DNA of 64,000 nucleotides from assembly GCA_024636215.1 (NCBI GenBank), contig JAGXHL010000092.1, positions 62,001-126,000 on the forward strand. The letters are read 5' to 3'. The notes under the pieces were generated by a model. The model was not told the origin of the DNA and ran no database searches. It saw only the letters and a list, made by a program, of their open reading frames with translations. The stretch comes from Deltaproteobacteria bacterium. GTDB taxonomy: Bacteria; Desulfobacterota; Desulfuromonadia; Desulfuromonadales; BM103. Positions 14,207 to 22,288 of this stretch are shown here, piece by piece (the first letter of the stretch is position 1; each line of letters opens with the position of its first letter). Made by a program: the position numbers and the translations under genes.

Positions 14207-15258
14207 GGGGACGTTCTTAATTCATCGACTATCCTCCCTGTTCCTGCTACCTTCCGCCTATGCCACGTTCAGCTCGCATCGACATTCCGAACCTTTTGCA
14301 GCACGTAATCGTGCGCGGCATCGAAAAGCGCGACATCTTCATGGATGATGACGACCGCCGCGGTTTCGTCAAACGGCTCTCGGATCTTCTGATCGCCACC
14401 GAGACCGACTGCTTTGCTTGGGCTCTGCTCGACAACCACACCCATATTCTCCTGCGCCCCCATCAAACTTCCCTTGCCAAATTCATGAGGCGACTGCTGA
14501 CCGGTTACGCAGTGACCTTCAACCTCCGTCATCGACGTACCGGCCATCTCTTTCAGAACCGGTACAAGTCGATTGTTTGCGACGAAGAGGCGTATCTCCT
14601 CGAACTGGTGCGTTACATTCACCTCAACCCTCTGCGCGCCGGACTCGTAAAAACACTCGATGAGCTCGACCGATATGCCTGGTGCGGGCATGCGGTACTG
14701 CTTGGCAGAAGTGATCTGCCGGGACAGGCAACGGCCGAGGTCCTTGCCCGCTTCGGCAAAACCATCGGCACTGCGCGCAGGCGCTACCGTTTGTTTGTCG
14801 AGGACGGCATTGCAATGGGACACAGAAAAGATCTGACCGGTTCCGGCAAGCTGCTGCGACAGTCGTTACAGAATGGTTCCGAGGGAGAACTGCGGGATCC
14901 ACGCGTATTGGGCAGCGGGGAGTTCGTCGAGCAACTCCTTTTGCACACGGAATCGATTCAGACATTTCCGAAAGTGCATTTAGATGAGATTGTCGAGCGA
15001 GTCCGGGGGGAGTTGGGCCTATCCTTAACGGAACTGACATCGCAAACCCGTGCGCAGCGTATTGCGAACGCCAGAAGCCTCATATGCCATATCGCCTTTT
15101 CCTGCGGTCACCGAGGAGTCGATATCGCCCGCTACCTCAAAATCACCGGCGCCGGCGTAACCGTTGCTGCTCAAAGGGGGAAAAGGGTCATCGACGAGCA
15201 TCCTGACCTGCTCGCCATGATGAATAAATGCATTAGTTAATGTTTTAAGTCCGTCCCC
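14207..15258. mobile_element. RAYT element with inverted-repeat flanks
   Basis: GGGGACGTTCTTAA (14207-14220) before the transposase gene and TTTAAGTCCGTCCCC (15244-15258) after it are imperfect inverted repeats (about 12 of 14 bases). This is the arrangement expected for a REP-associated tyrosine transposase unit. Confidence 0.55.
14260..15240 (+). CDS. REP-associated tyrosine transposase (RAYT, IS200-like)
   Basis: 326 residues. The first ~150 form the Y1-transposase domain: MPRSARIDIPNLLQHVIVRG start, the metal-binding HUH motif as LDNHTHILL (His60, His62), GHLFQNRYKS (~95-104) and YIHLNPLRAGLV (~118-129). The rest (~190-326) is a DnaA/helix-turn-helix-like extension (RSLICHIAF...GVDIARYLKITGAGVTVAAQRG), common in this subfamily. 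Such proteins nick and rejoin single-stranded REP hairpins and are usually domesticated single-copy genes. It is complete. The flanking GGGGACG inverted repeats and the many short repeats in this window may be its substrates, which is an inference. Confidence 0.9.
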   Translation: MPRSARIDIPNLLQHVIVRGIEKRDIFMDDDDRRGFVKRLSDLLIATETDCFAWALLDNHTHILLRPHQTSLAKFMRRLLTGYAVTFNLRHRRTGHLFQNRYKSIVCDEEAYLLELVRYIHLNPLRAGLVKTLDELDRYAWCGHAVLLGRSDLPGQATAEVLARFGKTIGTARRRYRLFVEDGIAMGHRKDLTGSGKLLRQSLQNGSEGELRDPRVLGSGEFVEQLLLHTESIQTFPKVHLDEIVERVRGELGLSLTELTSQTRAQRIANARSLICHIAFSCGHRGVDIARYLKITGAGVTVAAQRGKRVIDEHPDLLAMMNKCIS

Positions 15259-15467
15259 TTTGACAGGCCTTTTTCTGAGCGCGCGCCGGTAAAAACTAAA
15301 AAGGTCTTTTCCCCCTGCTGGCGACAGGAAAATTTAATAACCTCGCTTGCGCTAATGTTTCTTCTTGCTATGATTCAATTCCTTTGTTGCTGGATTAATA
15401 CATTATCCGTGGACAGAGTTAAACCCAATGACATTCAACGAAAACCTTTTTGACTGAGGGCCTCGCG

Positions 15468-15644
15468 ATGAAGTTGGAATTTGAGCAGAGACATGTTGGC
15501 AAAGAAGACTCGAGCGCATCCGAGGCGAGAAGACTGCTGAGGAAGAATTACGAGGAATTGAATGCTGTTATGGAGAGTGGGTATTTGCCTTATCTCAATC
15601 CAGCCATCATTACAAGGATGCGGGCTATTCTCGGAAATAAATAA
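15468..15644 (+). CDS. Small hypothetical protein
   Basis: 58 residues, mostly charged and probably helical, with no family that I recognise. No strong ribosome binding site precedes the ATG at 15468; a TTG at 15450 in the same frame is an alternative. It ends 5 bp before a mobile-element inverted repeat. It may be real but could also be chance. Confidence 0.35.
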   Translation: MKLEFEQRHVGKEDSSASEARRLLRKNYEELNAVMESGYLPYLNPAIITRMRAILGNK

Positions 15645-15648
15645 GGGT

Positions 15649-15944
15649 GTTCCGGGGACACCTCACTTAACTGCCCTTTTGGGCCCAGGTTTCATTTTTC
15701 GCAACCGACGATTGAGCCGTTTCTCCAAATCATCGATGAAGGCTTCATTACCCATAGGCCTTCCGCTCCGTTCCCTCTCTGGACAACATGGTGTGGAATC
15801 CCGGGTACAGCGACGCGTGCTAAACGTGCCATATCCCCCCTTATACATTTCAAGACATTAAACATTCAACTTTTATTCTAGCCCAACAAGGCTGCCATCC
15901 TCAATTAACACTTTCAAAAAAAATAAGTGAGGTGTCCCCGGAAC
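15649..15944. mobile_element. Decayed element bounded by 20-bp inverted repeats
   Basis: GTTCCGGGGACACCTCACTT at 15649-15668 is perfectly inverted at 15925-15944. Between them is the tail of an IS200/RAYT-like transposase on the minus strand. A partial copy of the same end occurs at 18042-18062 (GTTCCGGGGGCACCTCACTT), suggesting the ends move or are REP-like. Confidence 0.75.
15663..15848 (-). pseudogene. C-terminal remnant of an IS200/RAYT-type transposase
   Basis: The minus strand encodes RSGRPMGNEAFIDDLEKRLN followed by RRLRKMKPGPKRAVK. This matches the conserved C-terminal tail of IS200-like/RAYT transposases (GRPLG-x-E-x-F, LE, GR-LR, K-GPK). Nothing of the HUH catalytic domain remains. 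It ends inside the left inverted repeat of the element. Confidence 0.7.
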
Positions 15945-16004
15945 CTCGAAACCTGTACACTTAGACGTTCTTACTACCATGCTTGAAATCTCATACACAG
16001 TCAA

Positions 16005-16045
16005 AAGACTGCCCTACAGGTTGATGTAGGGCGGCCTTTTTTGGA
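16005..16045 (+). terminator. Hairpin with T-run
   Basis: GCCCTACA (16011-16018) pairs with TGTAGGGC (16025-16032), followed by GGCC and six T. It reads as a plus-strand terminator although no convincing plus-strand gene precedes it. It lies beyond the stop of the DUF6448 gene on the minus strand. Confidence 0.6.
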
Positions 16046-16102
16046 CCATCGTTAGGCTAGCTGGAGCGAACTTCAGCACGTTGAGGTTGTGACCGAGGAT
16101 AA

Positions 16103-16735
16103 TTAATGCCCGTGCTTGCTTTCTGTGCTGACTGCGGACTCGCCATGATGTCCGGCGTTGGCTTTGATCAGGCTGTGCAGCCCTTCGACATAATGGGTGA
16201 AAACCACGTAAGATTCGACATATTCACGCCCTTCATCGACACTGGCGTCGGCTTTTTTCTGCTTTTCGTAAGCACTGGCATAACGGGCGCGAATTTCTTT
16301 ACCCAGGGCGTTGGTCAGCACGCTGACCAGTTTGTCGACAGAACCATTGGCCAGCGCCTGATCAGCCAGAGCGACCGCCGGATCGACGGCGGTTCCCGGT
16401 TTCAGACCGGTATAGGGGGCTCCTTCGCCGGCACGGTGGATGCGTACCAAGGTCTCAAAAAAATACCGGTCCGCAAAGTCTTTGGCTTCGGGTCCCATTT
16501 TACGTATTGCCAGAGATTCTGTGAAGGCGGTCTTGATTGCTGCTTCCTGATCAGGTTTCACCCATTTCAGCAGCGGGGTCACGTCCCCTTTCTCCAATGC
16601 AGTCCGTGCGGTTTCGACCACCGGGCCATCCAGGGTGTCACAATGGGCCAACGCACTGACCGGTGCCGCCAACAGGAACATCAGCAAAAAAACCATTCCG
16701 GCAATTCCTTTCCCTCCCTGAGCTGAAACTTTCAT
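16103..16735 (-). CDS. DUF6448 family exported protein
   Basis: 210 residues with a signal peptide cleaved near Ala30 (SALA-HCD). The mature protein starts with the family signature HCDTLDGPVV and continues with a GDVTPLLKWV segment and the highly conserved FFETLVRIHRAGEGAPYTGLKP (~93-114). It ends in a His-rich tail (HHGESAVSTESKHGH) that could bind a metal. The family occurs as periplasmic proteins of unknown function in many anaerobes. It is divergent from the ECF sigma-factor gene that starts 180 bp away, so the pair may share a control region. Confidence 0.85.
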   Translation of the reverse strand: MKVSAQGGKGIAGMVFLLMFLLAAPVSALAHCDTLDGPVVETARTALEKGDVTPLLKWVKPDQEAAIKTAFTESLAIRKMGPEAKDFADRYFFETLVRIHRAGEGAPYTGLKPGTAVDPAVALADQALANGSVDKLVSVLTNALGKEIRARYASAYEKQKKADASVDEGREYVESYVVFTHYVEGLHSLIKANAGHHGESAVSTESKHGH

Positions 16736-16917
16736 TTTGTTCTCCTTTTTTGTGGGTTAGTGTTACGGTTCACTCACTAGAACGGGAAGGTTTTTGTTTT
16801 GTGACAAAAAAATCATCAGGTAGACGTTTTTTTTAATTTTGGCACCGCAGAAAAAAGTGTCACAAATCTTCAGTCTGCTGCGTATTTACAAATAAGCGCA
16901 AAAAAGGAGCTGACGCT

Positions 16918-17460
16918 TTGACTGACGAGGAACTTATGCTTGCCTATGCGATTGACGACATGGAGGCTTTCGAGATTTTGTATCACCGTCATAAAAATCG
17001 CATCTTTGGTTTTTTGCTGTCGAAGCTGAGAAACCAGACGGAAGCGGAAGAGGTTTTTCAGGCGGTTTTTACCAAACTGCATGTCGCCAGGGGGAAATAT
17101 CGGGCGGAAATCCCATTTCTCCCCTGGGTGTTCACCATTGCGCGTCATGCCATGATCGATCATATCCGCCGGCGGGACAGCTATCAGAAGCACATCTCCA
17201 ACTCCGAGGCACCGCTGGAAAATTATGCTGCACCGGTGGAGGAGGCGTCTACGACCGATATTTCCACGATTGATCTAAGCCGTTTGAACGCAAGCCAACG
17301 CCAGGCTGTGGATATGCGCTTTGCCCAGGGATTAACCTTTTACGAGATCAGCGAGCGTCTGGCGACTTCGGAGGAGAACGCACGCCAGATTATCAGCCGT
17401 GCGCTTCGTAAACTACGCAAGCGGCTGACCGGCAAGGAGGTGAAGCGTGGCAAAAACTAA
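16918..17460 (+). CDS. ECF-type RNA polymerase sigma factor
   Basis: 180 residues. Region 2 (~15-85) includes FEILYHRHKNRIFGFLLSKL, the core-binding EAEEVFQAVFTKLHV and the -10 recognition segment PWVFTIARHAMIDHIRRR. Region 4 (~125-175) has LNASQRQAVDMRFAQGLTFYEISERLATSEENARQIISRALRKL with its helix-turn-helix. The start is TTG at 16918, preceded by AAGGAG at 8 bases. The next gene overlaps by 14 bp and encodes a membrane protein, probably its anti-sigma partner. Targets are unknown; the divergent DUF6448 gene is a candidate. Confidence 0.9.
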   Translation: MTDEELMLAYAIDDMEAFEILYHRHKNRIFGFLLSKLRNQTEAEEVFQAVFTKLHVARGKYRAEIPFLPWVFTIARHAMIDHIRRRDSYQKHISNSEAPLENYAAPVEEASTTDISTIDLSRLNASQRQAVDMRFAQGLTFYEISERLATSEENARQIISRALRKLRKRLTGKEVKRGKN

Positions 17461-17983
17461 GGATGAACAACAACTGGAGCAAGAGTTTGCTGAATTTATC
17501 GCCGCCGAGCCGCTGGCGCCCGCACCAGCTCTGGATGAGGTGATTTTACTACGGGTAGCGCGTGACCTGTGCCCCGCCCGCTGGAAAATCTGGGCCAGAT
17601 TGACCCTGGTCCAAGTGACCGCAGGTCTTTTGACTCTGACGATCTGCCCACAGTTCGGAGTGGGATTCGGGCAGCACAATGAATTTCTGCACGCTTTGCA
17701 CGCGGCAACGACGCCACTGGTTTTCTATCTGCTGTGCGGACTTATTTTTGTCAGTTTCGGCGCCGGACTCGGGGGGCTTGTTTTAACGCGTGCCGAGATC
17801 CTCACCCTTGGCCAACAGAAATATCTCTACTTTACGGTTTATAGTCTGCTGAGCTATTTCGGTTTGGTGATTCTAGGTAGCGAGGCTTTTGTCATCATTT
17901 CCGTGGTCTGGGTCCTTGGCGCGTTGCTCGGGAACATCCTGACTTTTGCGGCAGTTATCCGGCTGCGTCAGTTTGCTCACTGA
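17447..17983 (+). CDS. Membrane protein, probable anti-sigma partner
   Basis: 178 residues starting at GTG with a strong AAGGAGGTGAAGC site inside the end of the sigma-factor gene. The N-terminal ~40 residues are acidic and soluble, the usual place for sigma-factor binding. Four hydrophobic helices follow (~45-70, 82-110, 120-145, 150-170). No zinc-binding HxxxCxxC motif is present. The anti-sigma role is inferred only from overlap with the ECF gene and from topology. Confidence 0.7.
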   Translation: MAKTKDEQQLEQEFAEFIAAEPLAPAPALDEVILLRVARDLCPARWKIWARLTLVQVTAGLLTLTICPQFGVGFGQHNEFLHALHAATTPLVFYLLCGLIFVSFGAGLGGLVLTRAEILTLGQQKYLYFTVYSLLSYFGLVILGSEAFVIISVVWVLGALLGNILTFAAVIRLRQFAH

Positions 17984-18041
17984 CAACAAGAGGATTGGGG
18001 ATAGTACTGAATCCCCTGAGCTATGAGATCAAAGGGGGTGT

Positions 18042-18178
18042 GTTCCGGGGGCACCTCACTTAACTGCCCCCTTCCAAGTGACAATGTGAGTGTTCGAAGA
18101 GTGATGTCTTGGCTGTTCCGGGGGCGGGGATTTGCCTTCGGGGCTGATCCGGTACGGGGCGTGAAGGCTTGGGCGATT
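18042..18178 (+). repeat. Dispersed repeat family 2, copy 1
   Basis: It starts with a partial end of the decayed transposase element (18042-18062), then CTTCCAAGTGACAATGTGAG, GTGTTCGAAGAGTGATGTCT and so on to ~18178. The latter part matches 21003-21113 at roughly 85% by eye, and its first bases match 14185-14200 after the truncated tRNA. Confidence 0.7.
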
Positions 18179-18332
18179 TGAGCCTCTTGACTCTCCTATA
18201 TTTTTTGTTGTAGCGTGACACCGCCTTATATGAGGGGGGATGGAAATGATCCAGGCATAACTTGAAAGTACTACGGAACCGCTGTGGGCATTGTGCTGAT
18301 CGCGGTTTTTTTAGTGGGCTAAGGAGGCATCA

Positions 18333-18713
18333 ATGAGTCAAGCAAAATTTGTTGTGCTGTTGTTTCTTTTCATCTTCATGTCGGCTGGTTGCATCGCACC
18401 CCTGCCACCAGCTCAATCTGCCAGAGACTTGAGTGCGATTGCAGGGAAGTGGCAAGGATCAATGACTTCTATGAGTGGAAAAACGTTCTTTGCAACGAAA
18501 ACTATCAGTGCAGATGGTCGATATAAGCTAGACGCACCAGGCCTTGGCGTGTTCACAGGTTCGATTGCCGTCGTCGACGGTAAATACAGATCAAAAAGTG
18601 ACTCCGACGGAAGAATGTTTACAGAAACGCTACATGAGGGTGATGGGAAACGAGTCCTTGTTTCAAGATCTGATGATGGGTTGAATCGCAGTCAGTACAC
18701 CCAGCGGAACTGA
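18333..18713 (+). CDS. Small lipoprotein
   Basis: 126 residues with a lipoprotein signal peptide (FIFMSAGC, Cys20) and a strong AAGGAGGC site before the ATG. The mature domain (~35-120) has short beta-strand segments with a GKWQGSMTSMSG-like start and repeated Gly/Asp turns, resembling small lipocalin-like or beta-barrel lipoproteins. No specific family is recognised. A good terminator follows 27 bp after the stop. Confidence 0.75.
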   Translation: MSQAKFVVLLFLFIFMSAGCIAPLPPAQSARDLSAIAGKWQGSMTSMSGKTFFATKTISADGRYKLDAPGLGVFTGSIAVVDGKYRSKSDSDGRMFTETLHEGDGKRVLVSRSDDGLNRSQYTQRN

Positions 18714-18739
18714 ACTAACTTTTTTCTTGATTCAACTAC

Positions 18740-18770
18740 AAGCCCCAGCCACCCCGGTTGGGGCTTTTTC
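18740..18770 (+). terminator. Intrinsic terminator of the small lipoprotein gene
   Basis: AAGCCCCA (18740-18747) pairs with TGGGGCTT (18759-18766), followed by TTT. Confidence 0.85.
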
Positions 18771-18851
18771 ATTTCCACAATGCTGCCTCCTCCCAAAATG
18801 TCGAAATATTGATTATTATTGAACGCTATATTTAGGAATTTTTTTGACCCG

Positions 18852-18889
18852 AAAAGATGCGGCCACCTTGATTGATTTCCTGGTGGCCG
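18852..18889 (-). terminator. Probable terminator of the cytochrome/flavoprotein operon
   Basis: On the minus strand CGGCCACC and GGTGGCCG (18882-18889 and 18860-18867) form a stem followed by CATCTTTT. It lies ~55 bp past the stop of the mono-heme cytochrome gene. Confidence 0.6.
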
Positions 18890-18942
18890 TTCCTTTGCCG
18901 CATAGATCAGCACGTTCTCATCCTCAGGATGATCACCTAGTT

Positions 18943-19506
18943 TTATCCGTCCGGAAGACCTGACAGATCACTGGCGATCACAACCTTTTCTCGCCGAACT
19001 TCCACCTCCCGGGGGGACAGCCCCAGCCCGCGCCTTTTCCGGATATCCTGCGGCGTGTAGAGTGCCACCCGTTGATCCGGCAGTCCCCGGCCGAAAGCGG
19101 TCAACACGTGGTTGAGCACCGCCGCCAGCTCGACGTCGTGCAGGTGCCCCATGGGGGGCATCGGTGCGCCCCAGCGTGAGCTGGTCAGGCCGTAGAGTAG
19201 CACGTCCACCAGCAGATCGCGCCCATCTGGGGCCAGGAATAGTTGAACGGTATGCTTCAGGCCCGGATACTGGTCCCAGCCATGACCATCCGCACCGTGG
19301 CAGTTTTGACAATTGCGCCGGTAGGTGCTGGTACCCAGTTTCGACCATTCGAAGCTATAGCCGGGGGCCGGGACAAACTGCGCCAAAACAGTTTCTTCGC
19401 TGGATACGACCAATTGCGCCGAGCGCACCCAACCGAAGAGCGCCGCTGCACCGAGCAGGAAAAGGGCGATCAGATAGATGGCGATGTTGGCCAGGAAATG
19501 CCGCAT
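18943..19506 (-). CDS. Membrane-anchored mono-heme cytochrome c
   Basis: 187 residues: one N-terminal transmembrane helix (~5-26), then a cytochrome c domain with a single heme site RRNCQNCHGADGHG (~63-76) and a probable Met axial ligand in GAPMPPMGHLHD (~113-124). The tail is Arg-rich with no further domain. It follows the ferric-reductase-like gene by 24 bp and is probably cotranscribed with it. It may pass electrons between that flavoprotein and a periplasmic partner (inference). The location is the periplasmic face of the inner membrane. Confidence 0.85.
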   Translation of the reverse strand: MRHFLANIAIYLIALFLLGAAALFGWVRSAQLVVSSEETVLAQFVPAPGYSFEWSKLGTSTYRRNCQNCHGADGHGWDQYPGLKHTVQLFLAPDGRDLLVDVLLYGLTSSRWGAPMPPMGHLHDVELAAVLNHVLTAFGRGLPDQRVALYTPQDIRKRRGLGLSPREVEVRREKVVIASDLSGLPDG

Positions 19507-19530
19507 GGCGTCAGGACTCCCTCGTTTACG

Positions 19531-20841
19531 TCAGGCCAGGTTGAAGCGCTCCAGGTGAATGGATTCCTGGCGCACCCCCTTCTCCAGGAGTGCGTTCTGC
19601 ACCGCATCCATCATCGGCGGCGGGCCGCAAATGAAGATACGGTGATTCAGCTTATCGGGCAGATGCCTCTGCAATATCTCGGCGGTAATCATACCGCTTT
19701 CGCCCTGCCAGTTATCCGGCGGCTCCTGCAGCACGTAAACCACCTCCAGATCGAGCCCCTCTTGCAATCTTTCGAGTTCTTCGCGAAAGGCCAGCCCTTC
19801 CCAGGTCTGGTCGGCGTAGAACAGGACCACCCGCCGGGGATCGCGTCGGTCGGCCATGGTGCGCAAAAAAGACATCATCGGAGTGATGCCGACCCCGCCG
19901 GCGATAAAGACATAACCGACGGCAGGGTAGCGGTCGATGCAGAAGGCGCCGTGTGGGCCATCGAGACTGGCGCGGGTGCCTGGGGCCACGTCCTTGATTG
20001 TTCTGGTATAATCCCCGAGTTCCTTGATGTTGAACTCCACCCGCTGCCGGTGCTGCGCACTCGAACTGAAGCTGAACGGATGCTCTTCGAGGGTGAAGGG
20101 GGAGCCGAGTTTGAGCCAGGCGAACTGGCCGGGGGAAAAAGCCATCCCCGGATGGTCGACAGCTTCCAGCACCAGGGTCCAGGTATCGCCGCGTTCGGGG
20201 CGCACTTCCGTCACTTGCCACTGGCTCCCTCGCTGCCAGGCAGGCTTGAGCATGCGCAGGTAAACCACCACGCCGACCATGGCCACCGCTATAAGGACCC
20301 AAATGACGGTCTTCCAGAGAGTATTGGTGTAGAGCCCCGCCATGGAGACATGTAATTGTGCGAAGACTACCGCCAGCACCCCGAGCAGCAGATGCGTAAA
20401 GCGCCAGTACTCATAATTCAACTTCAACCGCTCGCGATAGATGGAGGTGACAGCGATGGCCAGCAGGGCCAGCAGACCGAGCAGGGCAAAGCGGCTGGCC
20501 CAGTTGCCGCTCAACGGATTGAGCAGCTTCGGGCGCGACGGGTTGTCGATAACGATGATCAGGGGGTGAACCAGAATAGCGGTAATGGCGATCAGCGCCA
20601 GCTGCCGATGAAACTGAAGAATGACATCGATGCCGTACGGGGCAGTCACTGACTTGAAGCGGCCGATCAGCACAAACTGCACGGCGATCTGCGTCAGCCC
20701 GAAAAAGCCGAGCGCGACCGAGGTTTCGAGCCAGAAGAGACGCCCGGAGGGGACGGGGGCTACCAGCATCAGCCAGGTCGGCAGCAGCACCACCGCCAGG
20801 AAAAGAGCAAACCAGAAGAATCCGGAGATCATGCGGTTCAA
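19531..20841 (-). CDS. Ferric-reductase-like transmembrane flavoprotein
   Basis: 436 residues. The N-terminal ~210 residues have six or so hydrophobic helices of the ferric-reductase-like domain, with paired histidines suited to heme b (FHRQLALIAITAILVHPL ~78-95; FTHLLLGVLAVVFAQLH ~148-164). The C-terminal half is a ferredoxin-NADP reductase module: FAD-binding EEHPFSFSSS (~260-269), FAD/NAD segment AGGVGITPMMSFLR (~319-332) and the terminal CGPPPMMDAV (~405-414). It would move electrons from NAD(P)H via FAD and heme across the inner membrane. It is the first gene of a two-gene operon with the mono-heme cytochrome. The physiological acceptor is unknown. Confidence 0.88.
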   Translation of the reverse strand: MNRMISGFFWFALFLAVVLLPTWLMLVAPVPSGRLFWLETSVALGFFGLTQIAVQFVLIGRFKSVTAPYGIDVILQFHRQLALIAITAILVHPLIIVIDNPSRPKLLNPLSGNWASRFALLGLLALLAIAVTSIYRERLKLNYEYWRFTHLLLGVLAVVFAQLHVSMAGLYTNTLWKTVIWVLIAVAMVGVVVYLRMLKPAWQRGSQWQVTEVRPERGDTWTLVLEAVDHPGMAFSPGQFAWLKLGSPFTLEEHPFSFSSSAQHRQRVEFNIKELGDYTRTIKDVAPGTRASLDGPHGAFCIDRYPAVGYVFIAGGVGITPMMSFLRTMADRRDPRRVVLFYADQTWEGLAFREELERLQEGLDLEVVYVLQEPPDNWQGESGMITAEILQRHLPDKLNHRIFICGPPPMMDAVQNALLEKGVRQESIHLERFNLA

Positions 20842-20944
20842 TTCGTCAGTCCTTTCACCAAGCGAATCAAAGGCGTGGATTGTAGCAGTTTGACTCCATC
20901 AGTTTACATTATCGTCGGCAGATTGCAGGCCGGTTGCACTCTTT

Positions 20945-21113
20945 CCTCCCTTCGCGAGGTCGCTCTTTTCTTTTGCCCTCCGGTCCATATCCGAGCCGAA
21001 CTCTCCTTCCAATTGACAGTTTGAGTGTTCGAAGAGTGATGTCTTGGCTGTTCCAGGGCGGGGGTTGGTCTCCGGAACTGATCCGGTATGGGGCGTTAAG
21101 GCTGGGGCGAGTT
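20945..21113 (+). repeat. Dispersed repeat family 2, copy 2, with tRNA-tail segment
   Basis: 20945-21021 resembles the stretch following the truncated tRNA-Pro (14127-14206): GCGAGGTCGCTCTTTTCTTTT, then CCTCCGGTCC and CTCCTTCCAATTGACA. 21003-21113 matches 18067-18176 (GTGTTCGAAGAGTGATGTCT and GATCCGGTATGGGGCG). The copy therefore joins the tRNA-downstream block and the family 2 block. Confidence 0.7.
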
Positions 21114-21126
21114 CACTTCGTCGACA

Positions 21127-21486
21127 TCATAGTTTTACACCAAAGTGGTTCAGCAGGACTATCAGCAGCAAGTAGCAAAGAGCAGTCAGGCAAACTGAAA
21201 GACTCAGGCTCAGATAGAAGTTGAGTCCTTGCTTCAGCATCACCGGCAGAGCAATGAATAGAGTCAGGGAAGGCAGTACCAACCAGAAAATATTGACCGA
21301 CAAGGAACTGACTTTCGCCACATCCCTGGTATCGATATAGAGCCAGAGCATAGCCAGAACAGAGACCAGTGGAATGGAGGCCAAAATCCCTCCGAGCAGG
21401 GAACTTCTCTTGGCTAACTCGGAGATGATGACGACCAGGCCTGTCGTGACAACGATTTTGATCAAATAAAAGGACATGCCTATCAA
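21127..21486 (-). CDS. DUF3147 family membrane protein
   Basis: 119 residues with four predicted transmembrane helices. The family signature is clear: ISELAKRSSLLGGILASIPL, then SVLAMLWLYIDTRD and FWLVLPSLTLF. Members are small inner-membrane proteins of unknown function. The start may be the ATG at 21486 or at 21477. The stop lies ~14 bp from a dispersed repeat. It is followed upstream, on the same strand, by the amber-interrupted small gene. Confidence 0.85.
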   Translation of the reverse strand: MIGMSFYLIKIVVTTGLVVIISELAKRSSLLGGILASIPLVSVLAMLWLYIDTRDVAKVSSLSVNIFWLVLPSLTLFIALPVMLKQGLNFYLSLSLSVCLTALCYLLLIVLLNHFGVKL

Positions 21487-21509
21487 CTAGTTACTGTTAT
21501 GGGGAGGAT

Positions 21510-21845
21510 TCAGTGCCTGGTGCCGGTTGCCGTCTTCCCATCCAGCGTACCGACATCGTATTCCACATCCTGCAGGGTAACACCGTAGACCCGATGCAGG
21601 TTTCTGTTGATGGCCTCTTTCACGACCGTGAATTCCTCGGCAGTCTTCACGTCACCGCGCAGCACTCTGTCTTTCACCCCGCTGTCGCGCTAAACGAAGT
21701 GCGCCCACTCAATCGTGCCGTCGGCCTTTTTCTTGGCCAGCAGCTTGTATATCCCCACTTCCGGAATCGGCGCAGTGGCCCATCCGCCAAAAAGCTCTTC
21801 GCCCTTTTCGATGCTCAATATGGCAACTCGGGAGAGATCGGACAT
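21510..21845 (-). pseudogene. Small gene interrupted by an in-frame TAG
   Basis: From the ATG at 21845, with an excellent GGAGG site, the frame reads 51 codons (MSDLSRVAILSIEKGEELFG ... GTIEWAHFV), then TAG at 21692-21690. It then continues in the same frame for 59 more codons (RDSGVKDRVLRGDVKTAEEF ... TLDGKTATGTRH) to TGA at 21510. CAG to TAG is a one-base change, so a 111-residue protein probably existed. The family is not recognised. Either the gene is freshly broken, a 51-residue product is functional, or the TAG is read through. Confidence 0.6.
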
Positions 21846-22288
21846 GGTTTTCCTCCTTTCCTTCTCAAATGAAAAAATTGACATAACATGACAACAGCAG
21901 CATTGGGGACTGGTCTAGGATGGCCATGACTCCCCCTGAAATTATGATAAAATGACTTACTAAATACCCGATAATTTAGCATCTTTTTCATAATTTCCAA
22001 AACCAAAACAACACTCTCGGCAGCGTGTTCGGGGATTGCAGACATTACAGCTTTGCCGATTCGGGGTTGCTTTGAAATGAGAGAACACCAAACACGGCCG
22101 TCAATCCACTCATCGCAAGCATTCCCGTTTGAAACCCAATGCGTTCAATAACAGTGGAGCAATATTTCCCTCAAAGGCGGATCACTGATTGAATATTCTG
22201 CGACTTTTATGTAACTTATTAATCGTAAGAAGGTTTCGTTCTGAACTCGGCATACACATCACACCGATATTAAGGAGTATATGGCATT
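21846..22288. other. No gene recognised
   Basis: About 440 bp of AT-rich DNA. No supported coding frame. AT-rich segments near 21940-21995 and 22190-22240 could hold divergent promoters. Confidence 0.4.

Noticed and set aside
19243..20355. 370-codon plus-strand open frame
   Set aside because: Antisense to the cytochrome c and ferric-reductase-like genes, whose motifs are clear on the minus strand.
21690..21692. TAG read as pyrrolysine
   Set aside because: No pylT/pylS or methylamine methyltransferase is visible, and the flanking protein is not a known Pyl family; a nonsense mutation is simpler.
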